This document shows positions 1-10,083 of a stretch of DNA of 64,000 nucleotides, one piece after another; position 1 is the first letter of the stretch, and each line of letters opens with the position of its first letter. The notes below the pieces were generated by a model. It was given only the letters and a program-made list of their open reading frames with translations, was not told where the DNA came from and ran no database searches. A program made the translations under genes and the position numbers. The DNA is from Globodera rostochiensis (Eukaryota > Nematoda > Chromadorea > Rhabditida > Heteroderidae): NCBI GenBank assembly GCA_018350325.1, contig JAEVLN010000001.1:299501-363500 (forward strand), read 5' to 3'.

Positions 1-1401
1 TCTCACTTCTCTCGTCCCCCAATCACTTCTCTCGTCCCTCCCCCCCCCCAATCACTTCTCTCGTTCCTCCCCCCCCCCCAATACTTCTCTCGTCAAAGTG
101 AATGTTAGTTATCTTTACGGCCAATGATTTATTGCCCCAGGGAACGTGCCAAGAGAACAGATTCAGCGAAGCAATCTCTCCCATGAGACGCACGAAGTTC
201 AGTTGGTATGTTCGAGAGCGGGATTTTGACTAATGGTCGGTAGCGAAGGGAAAGAGCCAAGGGGGAGGGAACGATTCCAAATCGGAAATTTATGACCGGG
301 TGCCGTAGCAAAAGAAACGAAGTAGTTCCCCCCCTTCAGAAAGTGTCAACAAATTTTTAAATAATTTAATTACAAGTACCTATATAATTTTTAAACAATT
401 TAATATGAAAATATCGGCAATATTATTATGCATGTTTCCTGAAAAGCGATTCGGCAACAATAATAATAGTCGGCTGTAGTATAGCTGACCGGACGCAAAA
501 AAATGGTTGAATTTATAAATCAATCGATCTGTCTCAACGAGCTATGTACGGACTTCTTTGATCAATCAATTACATTTTCACACATTAACAAAATATCAAA
601 ACGGATTTCGCGTGCCGCATTTTGCTTTAAAGCCCTCCATGTTTCTATTCTCTGTGTGTGGCTGGGCGAAACCGTGTATTTTGAGCTTCGGCGTTGGGTA
701 GTGATCCAAGCTTCGCCCACCCTTGGCAAGAGAACCCGAAAAAATAAGTCTCCAGGTGCAAAATACGATTTTTTTTTTTTCAACAAACAATGGGGGGGGG
801 AACCTTTTGGTCAAAATTTGTGCAAAATATTTTTAACTCCAAGGCCACCGTAGCGAGTATGCGGTACTTTGCCAGTATTTAGAACAGGGCGTAGCCAGGG
901 GGGCAGGGGGGGGGGGGAAGGGTAAAACCCCAACTCGTTCCCGGCCAATTCGTTCCACCCATCTCGTTTTCCTTTTTTGAGTTTTTTCGTTATAATTCTT
1001 TCTAGTCTAACCAAATAAAACATTTTCGGTATCAGTCGAAAGCATGCAATGGGTAGAAGCTTACAAAAGCAAAAGCTAAAACGATTGGCCAAATTCGAAC
1101 ATTTTTGGCAAAATTGCTTAACGAAAATGCAATAAAACGGAAAAAATACACCCCTAAGATCGACTTTCCCCCCCCCCTGAAAATTTTTCCTAGCGACGTC
1201 CCTGATAATTGTTAATAAAATTTATTTTCGGTATTGAATAAACTTCAACATCCAGAGAAGCCTGAATAAACTCGCAAATTCACTTTAACAATCAGAGTAA
1301 ATCAAATACACTTTTTATCAAAGAACGATAAGATTACAGCACGTGGGCTTAAACACACATTTATAGCCTAAACATCGCATCTGTCAAAGTCACGGCCGCG
1401 C
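1..1401. other. Gene-poor, low-complexity start of window
   Basis: No convincing gene. The first 110 bases are a short tandem array of a unit containing cacttctctcgtcc with C runs. Positions about 887-1203 hold a worn copy of the hAT-like element seen better at 19104 and 32006: it begins cagggcgtagccagg, has G and C runs and the shared phrase aatgcaataaaa, and ends near gacgtccctg. Positions 1008-1090 match one arm of the fold-back repeat at 2820-3180 (the words gcatgcaatg and aaaagcaaaagcta). Confidence 0.5.
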
Positions 1402-1599
1402 CTATTGCCCGACTTGCTCCGCCTTTGCCTTTGCTTCCTCGGCGTCTAATTGCGCATTGATCGCTTTTCTGTTTCGGTAACTCGCCGGAAGTCGCCAAGC
1501 CTTGTAGCCCAAAACGTCGGTCACATAGCCAACATAAACGCTAAACGCGAAGAAGACGATGCTCATCGCGAGATAAACACGGAACTTCGTACTCAGCTC
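1402..1599 (-). CDS. Small single-helix membrane protein (last exon)
   Basis: The minus frame reads ELSTKFRVYLAMSIVFFAFS, continues through VYVGYVTDVLGYKAWRLP and ends AEEAKAKAEQVGQ-stop (stop at 1404-1402). The first 25 residues form one hydrophobic helix. A basic stretch (YRNRKA) and an Ala/Glu/Lys-rich charged tail follow, as in small inner-membrane or ER subunits. It either starts at the in-frame Met codon at 1566, giving about 54 residues, or is the last exon of a slightly longer protein, because a possible acceptor lies just before position 1599. I do not recognise the family. The amino-acid pattern and absence of stops make it more likely coding than chance, but no upstream exon was found. 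Confidence 0.4.
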   Translation of the reverse strand, partial: ELSTKFRVYLAMSIVFFAFSVYVGYVTDVLGYKAWRLPASYRNRKAINAQLDAEEAKAKAEQVGQ

Positions 1600-2112
1600 C
1601 TTATAAACCTTCTAAAATTGGAAATTCAAGCGACTTAAGCTGAGCTTCACCAGTTCTTTTTTAAGAAAAAGGATTTTTTGGTAAATTGAGGCGTCTTTAT
1701 TCTACCGGGTTTACCGATTCAATCAAAAAATTTACTTTTTTGCTTAATTTTTTAAAAAATGGTATGAAACGAGGGCAGGAAAAGAGGCCAGAAAAAAAAT
1801 TCGGAGGGAGTAAGCCATCTGGCGCGCTTTACTTATCAAATATCGTTAAAATCATCTAAATTTTCTCGCAGCGCCGCACCGCCGACCCCTTCCCGCCACC
1901 CGGAATTATTTTTTGCCGAAAAACGTTTATTGCGCTAATTTCGAAAATGTTGCCGACTTTGGATGTAAAAAAACATTTTATGAGAATTTTGCTTTAAATC
2001 ATCACACGCCTTTTAAAGAATCCAATAATGGACGCCGTCAGGAGTTTTTTTGCAAATTTTAAAGTCCAATAAATAAAAACCAACTGAAACTTGTAAGCTA
2101 ATTCGTTATATT

Positions 2113-2589
2113 TTAAAACAAAGTATGCCAAACCTTGTAAGGTTGAGAAGGAATGGCCATATAATCAAAAGTAAGAGGAGGCCCATGATTGACTGCATGA
2201 TGATGCCCATGGCCAATGTCATGATCGTCGTGTCCATGGTGTGCAACCTCAGCCGAAGCTCCTAAACCTTGTGCCTGACATTAATAATCTCAGCGAGCGG
2301 TCAATCACTCCAATTTACCCCCGCCCATTTTGAGAAATGAAAAAAAAATTGTCGGGATTTTTCTTGAAAATCCGAATTAATTGGGCCTTTTCATCAGATT
2401 CGCATTGTACGCTTACGAGAACCCCGGAAACAATCTTTCTCATTTTATCAAAGATGGGGGGAGGGGGGACACAAACTGGGACGAGTATTATCTACCGTTT
2501 TGCTGCTGCAGTGGAGCCGAAGCCAATGAAAGGCATCTCACGGGCAAAGAATTGAAGCTATTGAAATTTTTAAATATGGTGGAAATCAT
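2113..2589 (-). CDS. Small His-rich mitochondrial protein, two exons
   Basis: Exon 1 (2589-2496) starts MISTIFKNFNSFNSLPVRC and continues LSLASAPLQQQN, a basic, Ser/Leu-rich, acid-free leader typical of mitochondrial presequences. Exon 2 (2267-2113) gives a block HHGHDDHDIGHGHHH, then PPLTFDYMAIPSQPYKVWHT and a stop. Joining donor g|gtagat to acceptor acaag|gt keeps frame and gives about 82 residues. The size, leader, His-rich block and aromatic C-terminus suggest a small respiratory-complex subunit, but I cannot name it. The leader is strikingly like that of HADHB at 33611 (see findings). The acceptor ends in AAG, like several others in this window. Confidence 0.55.
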
Positions 2590-2819
2590 GTTTATAATTT
2601 TCTAAAAAGGAATTTGATCAACGGTTTAAAATAATAAATAACAGAATGATGTTTTTTTAAATAATGCTTTGATGCTTTTTGTGGGTTTTCAGGATTCGTT
2701 GTGGACTTTTTCCCAATTTCTTGTAGTTTTTAATTAATGAAAAATTTTTAAAAAAACTTCTAAATTTGAATATTTGGCATAATGTTATTTGAAAAATGGG
2801 ACATTTAAGATTTTTCGGT

Positions 2820-3180
2820 CCCCGCAATTCGGCGTGGCACGATTCGGCGCCAAGTTTTTCGTTAAAACTTTGTTCAAAGTCAACCAAACCAAACATACTT
2901 GGTACGAAAGCATGCAATGAGTAGAAGCTTATAAAAGCAAAAGCTAACCGATTTGTCTTTTCAAAAAAAGGTTTATAGGTTTAAAACCTGTGAAAATTGC
3001 CATTTTTGTCGTAGTGACGTCATAACTTTCTTTGTTTAAGTCGAATCGGTTAGCTTTTGCTTTTGTAAGCTCTACTTATTGCATGCTTTCGAATGATCCA
3101 AGTATGTTTGGTTTGGTTGACTTTGAACAAAGTTTTAACGAAAAACTTGTCGGCGCCGAATCGTGCGCGCCGAAGCGTGG
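2820..3180. repeat. Fold-back repeat (inverted arms about 135 bp)
   Basis: The left arm (about 2825-2960) and right arm (about 3043-3175) are reverse complements with scattered mismatches. Shared words include cgattcggcgcc, aacaaagttttaacg, ccaaacatac and gcatgcaat. About 80 bases separate the arms. A single related arm lies at 1008-1090, so this is a dispersed family, probably a non-autonomous DNA element. Confidence 0.7.
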
Positions 3181-4254
3181 GGCTCCGATTTTTTCGCCTA
3201 AAATGTGCGACAAAAATACAGTAAAAATTGAAATGTTCAACAAACAGGGATCTCAGATCACCTTCGAGGAAAAATGGCAAACGGCTTCTAAAAAATGGCA
3301 TTATAATGGCATCGAGAGGTCCAAAAAATCGCATTGTTAACAGATTTCAAAGACATTTTTTTGAAAATTCTGCTTTAGGGGAGGGGGTCGGCGGTGCCGA
3401 TAGGCGCCGCCTGAGAAAATTTTGAGTTTTTGACTCTTATTTGTTAGATATTTGCAACCAAAAACTTCAAATTGTTTATTTTCAGGCTTCATTTTTCCCT
3501 CAAAAATGAAAATTTTCCCCAAAGTTCCAAGAAATGGCAAATAAATAAAAAATCGCTAAAAAATGCTATTTGTGACAAGAATTGTTCAAATCAATTGTTT
3601 GTAACTGATGCTTTTTGGTGCTCAATGATGCTTTTTTCACGTTCTAATGATGCTTTTAAAATTTTGAGATCGGCACCCTGATGGGGGAGGGGGGGGGGGC
3701 CTAAAATTTATTCAAAAAATTGTCAGAAATATGTTATCTGATGCACTGATTACGAATTTGTCAATAAAGATTGAGAATTTGAAGCTTTTTGAATTGGTTA
3801 AATTTTGAAAATTAATGAAAAACCGACTTTTTTTAAGTAACACCAAAGCCGGATAGAATAACTGGGGCATTTAGACAGTTGGAAAATTGCAGCCAAGGTA
3901 CCGCACACTCGACTACGGCGGCCAGTAGGTGGGGCGAGATCCTAGTGCTAATGGTCCACTCTAGGGCTGGCACCCCGACGTTCGGGGAGAGAAAAGTCGG
4001 GGTTGAAAGGTCTCGGAAAGATTACAAGTTTTCGGAGTCGGGTTGGGGTTGATTAGTTTGGGATGAAAAATGCTCTGAGCCCCAATCAGAACAAAAAGTA
4101 CATCGAGCTGAAAACAGACATTTCTTTAAAAAAAATACATTTGGGAACCAGTGCCAGCAAATTTTGGAAGACTATTTTCAAAAAAAAAACAAAATGCCAT
4201 TCGAAAGCTCGAAGTTTTTAAAAGCTTTTTTTAAGTCAAAAAGATCGATCGAGT
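3181..4254. other. Intergenic, repeat fragments only
   Basis: No gene recognised. Positions 3376-3415 carry, in reverse, the core motif cggtgccgataggcgccg found in the hAT-like elements of this window. A G run follows at 3685-3700. The remainder is AT-rich with no convincing coding frame. Confidence 0.45.
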
Positions 4255-4353
4255 CCTACAAAATGAGGCTAAACCTCATTTTAAAAATTTAGCCTCATTG
4301 GCCTGCCAAAAAGCCACAAAAATGAGGGCTAAAACTCAGATTTGGGAGCCTGA
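4255..4353. mobile_element. Remnant of CAGGGCTCCCAA-type hAT-like element
   Basis: The segment contains aaatgaggctaaacctcatt and ends tttgggagcctg. The same words occur in the intact 404-bp element at 47109-47512 (inverted end cagggctcccaaat, interior full of 'gaggctaaa'). Here only one end and part of the interior are seen. Confidence 0.5.
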
Positions 4354-4373
4354 TTGTGTAACCTAAGCCGATT

Positions 4374-4535
4374 CACTTCGTTAACCAAAATCCGAAAACC
4401 CATCGCTCTCCTCCATTTTGACAAAATATTTCTTCCGTTCATTTTATTCTTTATCATCACTCTACACCAATTCCATGCCCAAAACATCATCCCGCCATAG
4501 ACCAATTGAACGATAAATTGGCAAACAATGCTCAA
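4374..4535 (-). CDS. Possible exon of a membrane protein
   Basis: The minus frame reads SIVCQFIVQLVYGGMMFWAW, then NWCRVMIKNKMNGRNILSKW, then RRAMGFRILVNEVNRLR. An acceptor-like ttgag precedes it and a donor ag|gttaca follows. It has one hydrophobic helix and a basic tail. Beyond the donor the frame runs into the element remnant at 4255-4353. No partner exons were found, so this could be a chance frame. Confidence 0.2.
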
Positions 4536-4539
4536 AGGT

Positions 4540-6350
4540 CACTCGCTCTGTGCCCGCCCATCACTTCCTCCCCAACTTTTTGTTTTTGCCAGTCGCGGCA
4601 CTTTTTTACGCTTCCATTTTTGCTGGGCGGAGGGATTCAAATTGGATTAATTCTCAAGCGAAATTCCGCCGCCTAATTTCCTTGAGCCTTCCCTTCCCTT
4701 GCAATGTTTGCCCTTGCGCATCGAAGCATATCAACGGAGGCCGATCTGGACGGAAGAATTGAAGAAGCTATTTGGGAGGAATAGTGACCTCGAGGGTGTC
4801 AATCCATCAGGCCATTTACTCGTCCGATTCTTCCGATCAGCGCATACTCCCTAAAGCCCTCTGCTTTCATTCTGATCAATTCATGACACCCCCCCCCCCA
4901 CCCCACTCCCTTTATCCCCCACCTTTAGCTGTCCTTCATCCTCTTCCACCTCCCCATTTTGTCCTCCACCATTTCATTCATTGGCTGCACCTGTTGCACA
5001 ATTTTGTCGGCCATATCCAAATATTGGAAGTGAGGCGGGGGGGGGGGGGGGGCAAAAAGCAGCGAAAGGCGATGAGAGACTGCTCTTTTTGCAGCCGTTC
5101 GTAGAAATGAAGGGGGGGGGGGGGTGAAAGTAGGCGATGTGAATGAATGACCATTCTCCAATCATTGTCAATGGTTGGGTTGGTTATCCACATTTATCCA
5201 TCTAAAAAACCCCCATCCTTTTTTCCAAAGATCTCTCTCAAAATCGGTGTCCCCCTCCTTCCAACGCATTACCGAACAAACTACTTTTTTCACAAACAAG
5301 CAAAAGTTAATTGATACTCCTTCGAAGTTCTAAAAGATGTTATGATTCCACGAATTGATGTTACAGACTTAGCTTTAAATAATTCCATTTGCTCGATGAG
5401 AAAATTTTTGTCGTTCAAAATGTTAGCAGCAGTTTGTCCGGCGGGCCGGGAGCGCCCATCAACGTCAGCAACCAACAATTAAAAATTTTGAGCTTCAACA
5501 AAAAAAGTTTGGATGAGTCGTCGTCGTCAACAATCATTGACTATCAACACTTTTGCCCATTTCGCCTCATCATCCAAATCGCATCCCAACCATCACTTCC
5601 AATCCAAACAAAATTGAACGCCCCATAAACCTTCAGCCCCCCCCCCCTTCGGATTGTCGTCCATTCCTTTACGGTCGGTCATTGTTGTTGTGTTGCTCTA
5701 TGTGTGTGGTTCATTCTCAATTGCCGACCGCCAAAAGATCCCCCCCCCCCCCATAGAAATAAAATGAATTGGTCCGTCCCCCCCCCCCCCCTCTTCCATC
5801 ACGTTGCTGTCCCCATTGATGATGCCAAAGTGCCACTTCACTATTCGACCATCGAGAGTTTATCAATCCCAATCCCTTCATCCCCCCCCACCCCCACCCC
5901 ACCCCTATCCTTGTGGACAGTTGAACCAAAAATGGAGCTAAGCTGACCCCGAAGCCAATAAAACATACCATTTTCTTTTAAGTCATCCAATTGGTTGTTC
6001 TTTCCCTCGTCCATATCCAAACAAAACATTTTTGATCGTTTCGATCTTTCTCAACATCAACAAGCCATCGTCACTATCTTTCACAACATTCGAGCCGTCC
6101 TGCTAATCATCGTCCATGTTCCCCATTATTACTCATCCGCCATCCGTCAGCGGACATCCGATGAATTGAATAATCTTCACAATTGTTCGTTATAGGTTTT
6201 TTTCTCCCTTAATGGCCATTTAATGTTTAATAAATAACTGAATTTTAATGGAATTATGAATGGGTCTGCGATTTAGGGTTTTGGTTGGAGGGGGGGGGGG
6301 GGGGGGGGGACTTTCGAGGTTTTTAAAGTAAAAGTGCATTAGTGTTGTTT
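4540..6350. other. C/G-homopolymer-rich region without a firm gene
   Basis: The stretch holds many C or G runs of 8-20 bases (for example 4890-4900, 5040-5052, 5113-5124, 5740-5752, 5780-5792, and 20 G at 6290-6309). Several plus-strand frames of 60-110 residues exist, but their Pro-rich content comes from the C runs. A hydrophobic stretch near 4570-4640 (FLPNFLFLPVAALFYASIFA) could be a signal peptide for the EGF gene downstream, but nothing links them. Confidence 0.4.
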
Positions 6351-6355
6351 TTTAG

Positions 6356-9300
6356 CGGGCGCCCTTCGTCCGTCACCAACGACAAATCCCTTCTCGATGC
6401 CTCCGGCGACGTTTCAAACTGTGACCAAAAATTGGAGGACAATCACTGCGTTTACGGCCGAAACAAAGATTGAAAATGCCGAATCAGCGGGGGAGGCAAC
6501 GACAAATAAAAAGGGCACAGAATGGTGAACGAGTGAATGGGCTTTTGCATCTTTTGGTTACATTTCAATTAGGTCACTCGCCGCTTCGCCATGTCCACCG
6601 CACTTTGGCAGGGTCAGTTGCATCTTCCTGATAAACGCCATTTGTTACCGCTTCCCTCCCCTTAATTAGAGTTACTGTTACAACGGGGGAGACTGCTACA
6701 TGTTGGCGGAGACGAGCCAGAACCATTCGCCCATGTGCCGGTATGTTTTTATCGTTTACTGTGCTCAATCAGTTGAAGAGGCCAGAGGCCAAGAAAATGG
6801 CAGTTTATTTATTTCACTGTATCAAAGGAAATGTACAGAAAATGCAGCAGATCGCTAGTTAAATTAATCACATGAGGGGTTATGATTTTTTAGGTTTGAG
6901 CAATTTTGAAGAAAAAGAGAGTTTCTTTCTTATGGATACCACCGCGCGGGGAAGACAATTCCATCTATCAGAGTTAACCCGGGTTAAGAAAACCCTGGGT
7001 TAAGAAGAGTTAACCCGGGTTAAGAAAACCCTGGGTTAAGAAGAGTTAACCCGGGTTAAGAAAACCCTGGGTTAAGAAGAGTTAACCCGGGTTAAGAAAA
7101 CCCTGGGTTAAGAAGAGTTAACCCGGGTTAAGAAAACCCTGGGTTAAGAAGAGTTAACCCGGGTTAAGAAAACCCTGGGTTAAGAAAACCCTGGGTTAAG
7201 AAAACCCTGGGTTAAGAAAACCCTGGGTTAAGAAAACCCTGGGCTTAAGAAGAGTTAACCCGGGGTTAAGAAAACGCTAGTTAGAACGAGTTAACCCGGG
7301 TTAAGAAAACCCTGGGTTAAGAAACCCATGGGTTAAGAAACCCTGGGTTAAGAAGAGCTTAACCCGGGTTAAGGAAACCCTGGGTAAGAAGAGTAACCGG
7401 GTTAAGAAAACCCTGGGTAGTTAAAAAGAGTTAACCCGGGTTAAGAAAACCCGGGTAAGAAGAGTTAACCGGGTTAAGAAAACCCATGGGTTAAGAAGAG
7501 TTAACCCGGGTTAAGAAAACCCTGGGTTAAGAAGAGTTAACCCGGGTTAAGAAAACCCTGGGTTAAGAAGAGTTAACCGGGTTAAGAAAACCCTGGGTTA
7601 AGAAGAGTTAACCCGGGTTAAGAAAAACCCTGGGTTAAGAAGAGTTAACCCGGGTAAGAAAACCCTGGGTTAAGAAGAGTTAACCCGGGTTAAGAAACCC
7701 TGGGTTAAGAAGAGTTAACCCGGGTTAAGAAAACCCTGGGTTAAGAAAACCCTGGGTTAAGAAGAGTTAACCCGGGTTAAGGAAAACCCTGGGTTAAGAA
7801 AACCCTGGGTTAAGAGAGTTAACCCGGGTTAAGAAAACGCTAAGTTACGAAGAGTTAACCCGGGTTAAGAAAACCCTGGGTTAAGAAAACCCTGGGTTAA
7901 GAAGAGTTAACCGGGTTAAGAAAACCCTGGGTTAAGAAGAGTTAACCCGGGTTAAGAAAACCCTGGGTTAAGAAGAGTTAACCCGGGTTAAGAAAACGCT
8001 AAGTTAAGAAGAGTTAACCCGGGTTAAGAAAACCCTGGGTTAAGAAGAGTTAACCCGGGTTAAGAAAACCCTGGGTTAAGAAAACCCTGGGTTAAGAAGA
8101 GTTAACCCGGGTTAAGAAAACCCTGGGTTAAGAAAACCCTGGGTTAAGAAGAGTTAACCCGGGTTAAGAAAACCCTGGGTTAAGAAAACCCTGGGTTAAG
8201 AAGAGTTAACCCGGGTTAAGAAAACGCTAAGTTAAGAAGAGTTAACCCGGGCTAAGAAAACCCTGGGTTAAGAAAACCCTGGGTTAAGAAGAGTTAACCG
8301 GGTTAAGAAAACCCTGGGTTAAGAAGAGTTAACCCGGGTTAAGAAAACCCTGGGTTAAGAAGAGTTAACCCGGGTTAAGAAAACGCTAAGTTAAGAAGAG
8401 TTAACCCGGGTTAAGAAAACCCTGGGTTAAGAAGAGTTAACCCGGGTTAAGAAAACGCTAAGTTAAGAAGAGTTAACCCGGGTTAAGAAAACCCTGGGTT
8501 AAGAAAACCCTGGGTTAAGAAAACCCTGGGTTAAGAAAACCCTGGGTTAAGAAGAGTTAACCCGGGTTAAGAAAACGCTAAGTTAAGAAGAGTTAACCCG
8601 GGTTAAGAAAACCCTGGGTTAAGAAAACCCTGGGTTAAGAAAACCCTGGGTTAAGAAAACCCTGGGTTAAGAAGAGTTAACCCGGGTTAAGAAAACGCTA
8701 AGTTAAGAAGAGTTAACCCGGGTTAAGAAAACCCTGGGTTAAGAAGAGTTAACCCGGGTTAAGAAAACCCTGGGTTAAGAAAACCCTGGGTTAAGAAGAG
8801 TTAACCCGGGTTAAGAAAACGCTAAGTTAAGAAGAGTTAACCCGGGTTAAGAAAACGCTAAGTTAAGAAGAGTTAACCCGGGTTAAGAAAACCCTGGGTT
8901 AAGAAGAGTTAACCCGGGTTAAGAAAACGCTAAGTTAAGAAGAGTTAACCCGGGTTAAGAAAACCCTGGGTTAAGAAAACCCTGGGTTAAGAAAACCCTG
9001 GGTTAAGAAGAGTTAACCCGGGTTAAGAAAACGCTAAGTTAAGAAGAGTTAACCCGGGTTAAGAAAACGCTAAGTTAAGAAGAGTTAACCCGGGTTAAGA
9101 AAACCCTGGGTTAAGAAGAGTTAACCCGGGTTAAGAAAACCCTGGGTTAAGAAAACCCTGGGTTAAGAAAACCCTGGGTTAAGAAAACCCTGGGTTAAGA
9201 AAACCCTGGGTTAAGAAGAGTTAACCCGGGTTAAGAAAACGCTAAGTTAAGAAGAGTTAACCCGGGCTAAGAAAACCCTGGGTTAAGAAAACCCTGGGTT

Positions 9301-9861
9301 AAGAAGAGTTAACCCGGGTTAAGAAAACCCTGGGTTAAGAAAACCCTGGGTTAAGAAAACCCTGGGTTAAGAAAACCCTGGGTTAAGAAGAGTTAACCCG
9401 GGTTAAGAAAACCTTGGGTTAAGAAGAGTTAACCCGGGTTAAGAAAACGCTAAGTTAAGAAGAGTTAACCCGGGTTAAGAAAACCCTGGGTTAAAACTCG
9501 GGTTAAAAAACCCCAAAGACGAGCAAACCAATTTTAGTCTTACCGGGTTTTGGCCCCTGAAATATTTGAACCGTTGTTAAGATGTTTGTCGGGCTTCCAT
9601 GGTCACCGTTGCGAGTACTCCTTCAGTGCCGACTTGTACGGAATGGACCGGGGAGATTATGAACCAGTCATTAATGGAGGGAACGGTGTTCCGAGCAACT
9701 GCACCACCAGTACTGGCGATTCTCCGTCGTCGTCGCCACCATCCTTCATTTTGCCAACTGTCGGACTGTTTCTGTTGGTGCTGATTCTTCTCGCCCTTCT
9801 GCTCCTCCCTTTGACCCTTCGACAGCGATGTTCCCATAACGACAGCGGCACCAACAAATGA
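6356..9861 (+). CDS. Membrane-anchored EGF-like ligand (3' exons)
   Basis: Exon 6670-6740 encodes SYCYNGGDCYMLAETSQNHS-PMC and ends in phase 2. Exon 9582-9861 restores Arg and continues CLSGFHGHRCEYSF. Together they give the EGF spacing C-x5-C-x13-C-x-C-x8-C, ending in G-F-x-G-x-R-C, the form typical of EGF-receptor ligands (EGF, Spitz, LIN-3). About 45 residues later comes a 25-residue hydrophobic helix (FILPTVGLFLLVLILLALLL), then RQR and a short tail to the stop at 9861: a type I membrane precursor. A Cys-bearing exon at 6356-6449 (VSNCDQKLEDNHC) may supply the first EGF cysteine, but its donor is weak and the join would leave an extra Cys. Signal peptide and 5' exons are not identified. 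LIN-3-like is an inference from domain order; other single-EGF membrane proteins are possible. Confidence 0.65.
6741..9581 (+). other. 2.84 kb intron inside the EGF domain
   Basis: The donor ccg|gtatgt and acceptor gttaag|atg restore the EGF frame exactly (cg+a = Arg). Nearly the whole intron (6968-9503) is satellite DNA. The last 78 bases are unique sequence. The acceptor ends in AAG. Confidence 0.7.
6968..9503. repeat. Satellite of palindromic TTAACCCGGGTTAA units
   Basis: About 2.5 kb is built from three short modules: gttaacccgggttaagaa, aaccctgggttaagaa and aacgctaagttaagaa. They alternate in mixed orders, giving a basic period of about 34-36 bp and larger repeats of several modules. 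The first 900 bases carry more small indels than the rest, whereas 8000-9480 is very regular. Each first module is a perfect palindrome (ttaacccgggttaa) holding the hexamer cccggg. Confidence 0.95.
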
Positions 9862-10083
9862 AAGAACACCCCCAATTTGTTGTGTCTAAGTTGATGCTGA
9901 GAGATTTAAATTGAAATCTGAGCGAATTTGCTTTAGCCAACTCCTACCACAGAATGAAGATTCAGATTTTGATAATCTTTATCCGACCCAAAAGACGGTT
10001 TCATTGACTTCGTTCTCTTCCTTTCATTGTCCATTCAATTCAAATCCCTCTGTGGAGACCCGCCGCCCTTGCTCCGTGACAAA
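9862..10083. other. Unique spacer between EGF gene and minisatellite
   Basis: This is unique sequence after the EGF-gene stop. From about 9951 the frame reads NEDSDFDNLYPTQKTVSLTS and stays open into the minisatellite. It looks mildly protein-like and could be an exon, but no donor in the EGF gene joins it in frame and no AATAAA is seen. Confidence 0.35.

Noticed and set aside
4772..5970. Pro-rich ORFs around 4.8-6.0 kb
   Set aside because: They are produced by C-run homopolymers; opposite-strand frames are equally open and no splice or family evidence exists.
6968..9503. CRISPR-like array
   Set aside because: The repeats are contiguous with no unique spacers, in a eukaryotic intron with spliceosomal genes all around.
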